From positions 1-64,000 of the forward strand of contig CAJOJG010000017.1 in NCBI GenBank assembly GCA_905234655.1: a DNA stretch of 64,000 nt. Direction: 5' to 3'. How positions within the stretch are numbered: the stretch's first letter is position 1; each line of letters starts with the position of its first letter. Under the pieces are notes generated by a model, which was given only the letters and a program-made list of their open reading frames with translations, was not told the origin of the DNA and searched no databases. The position numbers and the translations under genes were made by a program. Of this stretch, positions 58,785-64,000 are shown piece after piece. Origin of the DNA: an uncultured Bacteroidales bacterium (GTDB lineage Bacteria; Bacteroidota; Bacteroidia; Bacteroidales; UBA3824).

Positions 58785-59366
58785 ATGATAAACATAGCAA
58801 TCTTCGTCTCCGGCGGCGGCACAAACTGCGAAAGCATCATCCGCCATTTCAAAGGGAGCGACAAATACAACACAGCACTCGTAGTAAGTAACAAACCCGA
58901 CGCATACGCCCTTGTACGCGCCAAAAACCACAATGTACCTTCCGTCGTAACTCCAAAATCCATCCTCAACAATCCGAAGGAGTTCATGCCACTGATGACA
59001 AAATACGGCATCCAGTTCATCGTATTGGCGGGCTTTCTGCCGATTGTGCCGGACTACCTCATCGACGCATACCCAAACCGCATCATCAACATCCACCCCG
59101 CCCTGCTCCCCAAATACGGCGGTAAAGGAATGTGGGGACACCATGTCCACGAGGCCGTCAAAGCCGCCGGAGAGACCGAGACCGGCATGACCGTCCACTA
59201 CGTGTCGCCGGTATGCGACGGCGGCGAAATCATATTCCGCCACACATGCGCCATATCGCCCGACGACACCGCCGACGACATCGCCGAAAAGGAACACGCC
59301 CTCGAAATGGAACATTACGCCAAAGACGTAGAAACCATACTGGAAAAGACATTCCACGGACTATAA
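58785..59366 (+). CDS. purN: Phosphoribosylglycinamide formyltransferase
   Basis: This 193-aa cytosolic enzyme transfers a formyl group from 10-formyl-THF to GAR in purine synthesis. Motifs: NIAIFVSGGGTNCESIIRHF (GxGTN phosphate loop), IQFIVLAGFLPIVPDYLI, and the catalytic NIHPALLPKYGGKGMWGHHVHEAV with the Asn-His pair, then SPVCDGGEIIFRHTCAI with the Asp. It shares its folate pathway with folD and the cyclo-ligase nearby. Confidence 0.94.
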   Translation: MINIAIFVSGGGTNCESIIRHFKGSDKYNTALVVSNKPDAYALVRAKNHNVPSVVTPKSILNNPKEFMPLMTKYGIQFIVLAGFLPIVPDYLIDAYPNRIINIHPALLPKYGGKGMWGHHVHEAVKAAGETETGMTVHYVSPVCDGGEIIFRHTCAISPDDTADDIAEKEHALEMEHYAKDVETILEKTFHGL

Positions 59367-59384
59367 AAATTTTTGAACATATAC

Positions 59385-59963
59385 ATGCAAAGTAAACCTA
59401 TGCCGAAACCTTTACTTATTGCCATGTGGCTAATATGCAACATTCACATTTGCAAAGCGCAACATGAATTTGACAACCTGGCATTAAGTAAAGTTTTCAC
59501 ACTCAGGAAAATACCTTTACATCTCAAAGGGCACTGAACACGATTTTTTTATATCCCGCTTTAAAGTCGCTGACCTTAATAAAGGCAACGTCGAATCGGA
59601 AGACACAATTTACGCAGAAAGGCTCGAATTATACATTTTACGACCGAACACATCTGTCCAAGATAGAACAGCCCGACTCAGACCACCCTGTCTTTATACC
59701 AAAAGTCATCGAACTGCCACATAGCGTCGGATTTCAAATATTTCCACATTTCATACAGATTAAAACCGTAAGTTTTGATAGTTTTATATTTTATAGAATA
59801 AAAAACCGTAAGTTTTGATGGTTTTATATTTTATGGAATATAAAATTACAAGTTTAACACTTTTTGTGTTTTATAAAAGATAATAAAGCGCGAATTTGGC
59901 AACCTCGTGAATATCAACGACAATTACCCAAAATATGTAATTTCCACCACGCCGCTCGTTACA
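59385..59963 (+). pseudogene. Decayed exported protein with AT-rich tandem repeat
   Basis: ATG 59385 opens a 50-residue frame that begins with a signal peptide (MPKPLLIAMWLICNIHICKAQ) and stops at 59537. Another frame continues GTEHDFFISRFKVADLNKGNVESEDTIYAERLELYIL, and a late piece (about 59890-59955) reads FGNLVNINDNYPKYVISTTPLV. A 39-40 bp unit (aaaccgtaagttttgat...) is repeated in tandem at 59762-59840. I interpret this as a pseudogene of an exported protein. No intact gene occupies 59367-59963. Confidence 0.5.
59762..59879. repeat. Tandem 40-bp repeat (aaaccgtaagttttgat..)
   Basis: Two nearly identical units (59762-59800 and 59801-59840; they differ in only one or two positions) and a diverged third. 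Each unit contains gttttatattttat and is AT-rich. Confidence 0.7.
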
Positions 59964-60560
59964 TCAAGCGACTACAATGGAATCAAACACCTCGGGCTTA
60001 GGAAATTTTTGACGGACGGTTTGTCGTAACAATCCCCCGCACACCACGCAGTCCATCCTAACGTCGTGCGGCTCGCTCGGTATCTCGTCAAAAAACTGGA
60101 ACGGAAAGCACACGCCGATTTTGTAAGCGTTCCTCAGCCTCGGCAACAGCCTGTCGTAATAGCCTTTGCCGCGTCCGAGCCTGTGTCCGGCTTTATCAAA
60201 CGCCATGCCAGGCACAACCACAAAATCAACAGCGTCATAATCTGTGAACATCTCGCCCACCGGCTCCAAAATCCCAAACGCACCCTTCTCGAGGCTGTCA
60301 AAGCCGTCAAAAATTCGCAGTTCCAAATCATCGCCGACGACCTTCGGCAGCAGCACCTTGTGGTCGTCCCAATTAACAAACAGCGACTCGTCCAGCCACA
60401 CCTCGTCTGCCAGCGGACAATATAGGAGAACGACCTTTGCCGAAAAAAACTTCATCCCAAGCAGTTGTGCCACAACACGATCCGACATTTCCGCCAGTTC
60501 TCCATCAGAATATTTGCACTTCTCCATGCGGATATATTTCCGCAGTTCGTTTTTAGTCAT
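59964..60560 (-). CDS. 5-formyltetrahydrofolate cyclo-ligase
   Basis: This 198-aa cytosolic enzyme turns 5-formyl-THF into 5,10-methenyl-THF with ATP. It starts at ATG 60560 (MTKNELRKYIR; the listed start is a TTG two codons upstream). Motifs: VLLYCPLADEVW, ADGxL-like KVVGDDLELRIFDG, and the signature VVVPGMAFDKAGHRLGRGKGYYDRLLPR. With purN and folD it makes a loose folate group, each gene on its own promoter. Confidence 0.9.
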   Translation of the reverse strand: MTKNELRKYIRMEKCKYSDGELAEMSDRVVAQLLGMKFFSAKVVLLYCPLADEVWLDESLFVNWDDHKVLLPKVVGDDLELRIFDGFDSLEKGAFGILEPVGEMFTDYDAVDFVVVPGMAFDKAGHRLGRGKGYYDRLLPRLRNAYKIGVCFPFQFFDEIPSEPHDVRMDCVVCGGLLRQTVRQKFPKPEVFDSIVVA

Positions 60561-60763
60561 AATCAAATAAACCAGTTTTCGATTTTCAAGCCCGTTATTT
60601 CCGCTATATTACTGAAATCCTTGACATTGCGCGTAACATTTCATAAAGAGTTATATTTCCTCCTAAAATTTTTCCACAAATTTACAAATTCTATCTCATA
60701 ATCCAAAAAAAATCATTAAATTTGCCGCATTGTAAAAAATAATACCAAAAACGCAAAAGCAAA

Positions 60764-62095
60764 ATGTTTGAAAGTCTATCCGAAAAACTTGAACAATCGT
60801 TCAAGATGATTAAAGGCGAGGGCAAACTCACCGAAATCAACGTCGTCGAGGCGTTGAAGGAAGTGCGCAGGGCTTTGCTCGACGCCGACGTCAACTACAA
60901 TATAGTCAAGGAGTTCACAAACAAGGTCAAGGAAAAAGCCTTAGGAACCCAGGTGCAGGGCGAATTGAAGCCTAACCAGCTGATGATAAAACTCGTCCAC
61001 GACGAGCTCATCACGCTAATGGGAACATCCGAGACCGAAGTCAACCTCAAAGCCAACCCCGCCATAATCCTCATCGCAGGCCTCCAGGGTTCCGGCAAGA
61101 CCACATTCTCCGGCAAGTTCGCCAACTTCATCAAGAAAAACAAAGGCAAGAAGCCATTGCTCGTGGCGGGCGACGTATACCGTCCGGCGGCAATCGAACA
61201 GCTGAAAGTACTCGCCGACCAAATCCAAGTGCCGGTATACACCGAGGACGGCAACAAGAACCCCGTCAAAATCGCAAAAGCCGCCATCGACCAAGCGAAG
61301 AAAAACGGCAACGACGTTGTAATCATCGACACCGCCGGGCGCCTCGCCGTTGACGAGGAGATGATGAACGAAATCTCAAACATCAAGAAAGAGACCAACC
61401 CGACGGAAATCCTATTTGTCGTCGACTCGATGACCGGACAGGACGCTGTCAACACCGCAAAAGCCTTCAACGAAAGGCTCAACTTCGACGGCGTGGTGCT
61501 CACAAAACTCGACGGCGACACACGCGGCGGCGCGGCCCTCAGCATCCGCTATACCGTCAACAAGCCCATCAAATTCGTCTCCACAGGTGAAAAAATAGAA
61601 GCCCTCGACATCTTCTATCCATCGCGCATGGCAGACCGAATCCTCGGCATGGGCGACATCGTGTCACTCGCAGAACGTCTCCAACAGCAATACGACGAAG
61701 AAGCGGCGAAGAAACTTCAGAAGAAAATCCTCAAAGACCAGTTCAACTTCAACGACTTCCTCGCCCAAATCCAGCAAATCAAGAAGATGGGCAACCTCAA
61801 GGAACTCGCATCGATGATTCCTGGTGTCGGCAAGGCAATCAAAAACCTCGACATCTCCGACGACGCATTCAAGGAAATAGAGGCCATCATCATGTCCATG
61901 ACGCCATACGAGCGCGAAAACCCACAGATAATCAATGGCAGCCGCCGACGCAGGATAGCCGACGGCTCGGGGTCAAACGTCGCCATCGTCAACCGCCTCC
62001 TCAAACAATTCGAGGAAACCCGCAAACTCATGAAAATGATGTCCGGCGGCGGCGCGCGCCGCATCGCCGGCATGATGCAAAAAATGAAACGATAA
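60764..62095 (+). CDS. ffh: Signal recognition particle protein Ffh
   Basis: This 443-aa GTPase targets ribosomes with nascent membrane proteins to FtsY. Domains: N (1-85), G (86-295; GLQGSGKTTFSGKFA, DVYRPAAIEQL, DTAGRL, TKLDGDTRGGAAL) and the methionine-rich M domain (300-443), whose C-terminal RIADGSGSNVAIVNRLLKQFEETRKLMKMM binds the SRP RNA and signal peptide. Its RNA partner ffs is at 10396 in the same window. A TAAATTTG at 60717 may be its -7 box. The start matches family N-termini (MFESLSEKL). Confidence 0.96.
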   Translation: MFESLSEKLEQSFKMIKGEGKLTEINVVEALKEVRRALLDADVNYNIVKEFTNKVKEKALGTQVQGELKPNQLMIKLVHDELITLMGTSETEVNLKANPAIILIAGLQGSGKTTFSGKFANFIKKNKGKKPLLVAGDVYRPAAIEQLKVLADQIQVPVYTEDGNKNPVKIAKAAIDQAKKNGNDVVIIDTAGRLAVDEEMMNEISNIKKETNPTEILFVVDSMTGQDAVNTAKAFNERLNFDGVVLTKLDGDTRGGAALSIRYTVNKPIKFVSTGEKIEALDIFYPSRMADRILGMGDIVSLAERLQQQYDEEAAKKLQKKILKDQFNFNDFLAQIQQIKKMGNLKELASMIPGVGKAIKNLDISDDAFKEIEAIIMSMTPYERENPQIINGSRRRRIADGSGSNVAIVNRLLKQFEETRKLMKMMSGGGARRIAGMMQKMKR

Positions 62096-62099
62096 TTTT

Positions 62100-62240
62100 T
62101 CTTTTTTAAACGAGAATAAAAACGAATTTAAATGAATTAAAACGAATTTAATTTACGGAAAAATTCGTTTTAATTCGTTCTAATTCGTTTAATTTGTGTG
62201 AAAAATTACGGAATAATTCGTTTTAATTTGTATTTAAAAA
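62100..62240. repeat. Word-repeat inverted repeat (AATTCGTTT / AAACGAATT)
   Basis: Copies of 'aaaacgaattt' on the left pair with copies of 'attcgttttaattcg' on the right, with acggaaaaattcg junctions. It fills the gap between ffh and folD and resembles the AAATCTTTC elements in structure but not in word. Confidence 0.7.
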
Positions 62241-62256
62241 TTATTAATGCAAATAA

Positions 62257-63123
62257 ATGGAACTGATAGACGGAAAGAAGACCTCGGCGGAGATTAAGCA
62301 AGAAATCGCCGCTGAAGTTAAAAACATAATCGCCAACGGCGGACGCGCGCCGCACCTCGCAGCAGTACTCGTGGGACACGACGGCGGCAGCGAGACATAC
62401 GTGGCGCACAAAATAAAATCGTGCGAAGAAGTGGGATTCAAGTCAACACTCATACGCTACGAGGCGGACGTGACCGAAGACGAACTCCTCAAGGCTGTTG
62501 ACCGCCTCAACAACGACAACGACGTCGACGGCTTTATCGTCCAACTCCCACTGCCAAAGCACATCGACGAGCAGAAAGTAATCGAAGCCATAGACCCAAA
62601 GAAGGACGTCGACGGCTTCCATCCCACAAACCTCGGACGACTTGTAGCCGGACTCGACACCTTTGTATCGGCGACGCCCTCCGGCATCGTCGATTTGCTC
62701 AAACGCTACAACATCCCCACCGCAGGCAAACACTGCGTAATCATCGGCCGCAGCAACATTGTCGGCCGTCCGCTCAGCATCCTGATGAGCCAAAAGGGCA
62801 TCGACGCGACCGTCACCGTATGCCACTCGCGCACCGAAAACCTCAAGGAAATAGCGCGCACCGCAGACATCCTCGTCGCTGCCATCGGCAAACCCGGCTT
62901 CGTGACCGCCGACATGGTAAAGCCCGGCGCGGCAGTCATCGACGTCGGCACAACCCGCGTCAAGAGCGACCAGACCAAGTCGGGCTGGAAACTCAAAGGC
63001 GACGTTGACTTCGACACCGTGTCGCCCCTGTGCTCCTACATAACCCCCGTCCCCGGCGGCGTAGGCCCGATGACGATATGCTCGTTGCTTAAAAATACTC
63101 TGAAAGCAGGGAAACAAAGATAA
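62257..63123 (+). CDS. folD: Methylenetetrahydrofolate dehydrogenase/cyclohydrolase
   Basis: This 288-aa bifunctional enzyme interconverts 5,10-methylene-THF, methenyl-THF and 10-formyl-THF. Recognisable are [17 protein letters not shown] (Tyr-Lys catalytic pair), [30 protein letters not shown], the NADP-binding [16 protein letters not shown] and the closing [16 protein letters not shown]. It supplies one-carbon units to purN. Confidence 0.95.
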   Translation: MELIDGKKTSAEIKQEIAAEVKNIIANGGRAPHLAAVLVGHDGGSETYVAHKIKSCEEVGFKSTLIRYEADVTEDELLKAVDRLNNDNDVDGFIVQLPLPKHIDEQKVIEAIDPKKDVDGFHPTNLGRLVAGLDTFVSATPSGIVDLLKRYNIPTAGKHCVIIGRSNIVGRPLSILMSQKGIDATVTVCHSRTENLKEIARTADILVAAIGKPGFVTADMVKPGAAVIDVGTTRVKSDQTKSGWKLKGDVDFDTVSPLCSYITPVPGGVGPMTICSLLKNTLKAGKQR

Positions 63124-63133
63124 AAAAATGAGG

Positions 63134-63187
63134 TTGTCCAAAAAGGGATTGTGAAAACGTCTTTTTGGACAATCCAATTTTTCATTT
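63134..63187 (+). terminator. Terminator after folD
   Basis: Perfect 12-bp stem ttgtccaaaaag / ctttttggacaa with aattttt after it. Confidence 0.75.
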
Positions 63188-63194
63188 TCGCGAA

Positions 63195-63698
63195 CTAATA
63201 CTTTCCGTGGGTATTAGTCTTTTCGTGGATTATCTCCTCACGGTTATAGATGATAGTCTTTTCACGCTGGTTAATGAGCGCATCTACAGAGCCTTGCATA
63301 TTGTCGAGCTGGGACTTTGTGCGGCGGATACCCTTTTCCATCGCGTCGCGGATTTCTTCGAGGCTTACCTTTTCTTCTTCAAGTTCATGGAACATGCGCT
63401 CGAGCTCAATAGTGTTGTTTATGGTCTCGGCGAGCTTAAGGCTCATTTCCTGAAGTTTCTTTTCAAGGTTTGAGTTTGCGATGGTCTGTAGATAATAATT
63501 CTGCTTGGATTCCTCAAGCTCCTTGAGGTGACGGCCCACTACAGCATCGTGCCTGTACCTGTCATACACTAACCATCCCATCGCCAATAGCAGCAATAGT
63601 ATCAATGCAACAACGGCGATAAAAATCCACGCTTTTGTATTTGGCGTCATCTCGCCATAGCGTCGGTCAATCTTCTTGGATAATGTATACAGGCTCAT
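63195..63698 (-). CDS. Membrane-anchored coiled-coil protein
   Basis: This 167-aa protein has an N-terminal cytosolic stretch, one membrane helix (AWIFIAVVALILLLLLAMGWLVY, ~24-46) and a long coiled coil (~55-150; LKELEESKQNYYLQTIANSNLEKKLQEM). No conserved enzyme motif was seen. It lies just downstream of another minus-strand coiled-coil gene at the window edge, separated by a hairpin. Function unknown. Confidence 0.7.
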   Translation of the reverse strand: MSLYTLSKKIDRRYGEMTPNTKAWIFIAVVALILLLLLAMGWLVYDRYRHDAVVGRHLKELEESKQNYYLQTIANSNLEKKLQEMSLKLAETINNTIELERMFHELEEEKVSLEEIRDAMEKGIRRTKSQLDNMQGSVDALINQREKTIIYNREEIIHEKTNTHGKY

Positions 63699-63701
63699 AT
63701 C

Positions 63702-63788
63702 AATAAATCAATAAATCAATAAATAAATCAACAAATCAACAAATCAAAAGCAAGCCCCGCAATTTCTTGATTGCAAGGCTTGCTAAAA
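63702..63788 (-). terminator. Terminator and ATAAATCA word repeats
   Basis: Minus strand: agcaagcc..gcaatcaagaaattgc..ggcttgct forms a hairpin (63753-63785) followed by TTTTG. It ends the edge gene. Repeats 'aataaatcaa' and 'caacaaatcaa' run from 63702 to 63750. Confidence 0.6.
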
Positions 63789-63809
63789 TTATGAAATTTC
63801 AGGATTATG

Positions 63810-64000
63810 CTACTCCAAAGGCGCCTGGTCGGCCTGCTGCATCGGGCGGTCGGCGGATGCGGTCTGCTGTGAAGCCGCCATTTCCCTCTTCAGCTGGTCG
63901 AGGTCGGAGGCTATCGCGTCGCCGACAGTCTTTGCGTCTTCGACGTTGCCGCTGGCGATGGCTTTCGTCTCCTGCATTTTTGCTTTGAGGGCGAGGAGTT
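63810..64000 (-). CDS. C-terminal part of a coiled-coil protein (runs off the window)
   Basis: On the minus strand the frame reads LLALKAKMQETKAIASGNVEDAKTVGDAIASDLDQLKREMAA..ADQAPLE and stops at 63810. The helical, charged sequence with Gln/Ala-rich end gives no family assignment. The N-terminus is beyond position 64000. Confidence 0.6.
   Translation of the reverse strand, partial: LLALKAKMQETKAIASGNVEDAKTVGDAIASDLDQLKREMAASQQTASADRPMQQADQAPLE

Noticed and set aside
1-64000. CRISPR arrays, tRNA or rRNA genes
   Set aside because: I saw no regular repeat-spacer pattern, no cloverleaf with a GTTCRA arm and no rRNA core sequence in the gaps I read; the word repeats lack spacers. A covariance scan was not run.

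Overview
The window reads as chromosomal DNA of a Bacteroidota species, probably an uncultured member of the Bacteroidales. The evidence is internal. Many genes are preceded by the Bacteroidota primary-sigma promoter pair TTTG / TAnnTTTG with 19-20 nt spacing, and clear Shine-Dalgarno sites are rare. There are type IX secretion / gliding-type proteins (two PorP/SprF family barrels, a GldJ-type lipoprotein, a PorE-like OmpA protein), a Bacteroidota-type AMP nucleosidase, TonB-receptor tails and a DUF4199 + glycosyltransferase pair. Most coding sequence is GC-rich at third positions, which leaves long open antisense frames; most of the supplied ORF track is such shadow.

Layout. 0-3.7 kb: a gutted gmd (GDP-mannose dehydratase) pseudogene, then gpsA, a PlsC-type acyltransferase and a small conserved protein (lipid synthesis). 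3.8-6.6 kb: a secreted GH2 glycosidase. 6.8-10.2 kb (minus): a 600-aa coiled-coil protein with a CheZ-like DxxxQ helix, a GT2 glycosyltransferase and a DUF4199 membrane protein. 10.4 kb: the SRP RNA gene (ffs) with its own promoter. 10.6-19.1 kb: esterase lipoprotein and LysE exporter; the porP-gldJ pair; DUF4105 protein, a large exported protein of unknown function and a second PorP/SprF protein. 19.2-22.3 kb (minus): an NtrC-type regulator, an HldE-like kinase and a DUF58 protein. 22.5-25.5 kb: PfkB kinase, poly-Thr lipoprotein, a protein with two SPOR-like repeats, nadD. 25.5-28.5 kb: decayed genes (an InlB/GLUG surface protein, a short peptide gene, a DUF1703 ATPase). 28.5-32.3 kb: MacB-like ABC exporter, DnaJ/CbpA, an outer-membrane barrel. 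32.3-36.1 kb: a mosaic of gene remnants around one intact archaeal-type ATPase. 36.1-40.9 kb: HAMP/GAF/PAS sensor without output domain, holA, amn, HsdR-N-like nuclease. 40.9-47.0 kb: an AT-richer array of duplicated lipoprotein + propeller-protein cassettes separated by a repeated hairpin element, with a LuxR-type regulator embedded. 47.0-54.9 kb: PorE-like OmpA protein, a large coiled-coil/propeller protein and a propeller-SpoIIE phosphatase sensor. 55.1-64 kb: M18 aminopeptidase, zinc amidase, GT28-like transferase, purN, 5-formyl-THF cyclo-ligase, ffh, folD, and two coiled-coil proteins.

How the genes connect. ffs and ffh provide RNA and protein of the signal recognition particle. purN, folD and the cyclo-ligase form a loose folate one-carbon group. 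The PorP, GldJ and PorE-like proteins belong to the type IX secretion / cell-surface machinery, though no porL/M/N, sov or ctd-bearing substrate is in the window. The most unusual parts are the cassette array at 40.9-47.0 kb, where leader DNA is nearly identical but the mature proteins differ, and the repeated pattern of genes that keep both ends but have lost the middle. Intergenic hairpins built from short repeated words (such as AAATCTTTC) recur throughout. All assignments come from reading the sequence; no database search was run.
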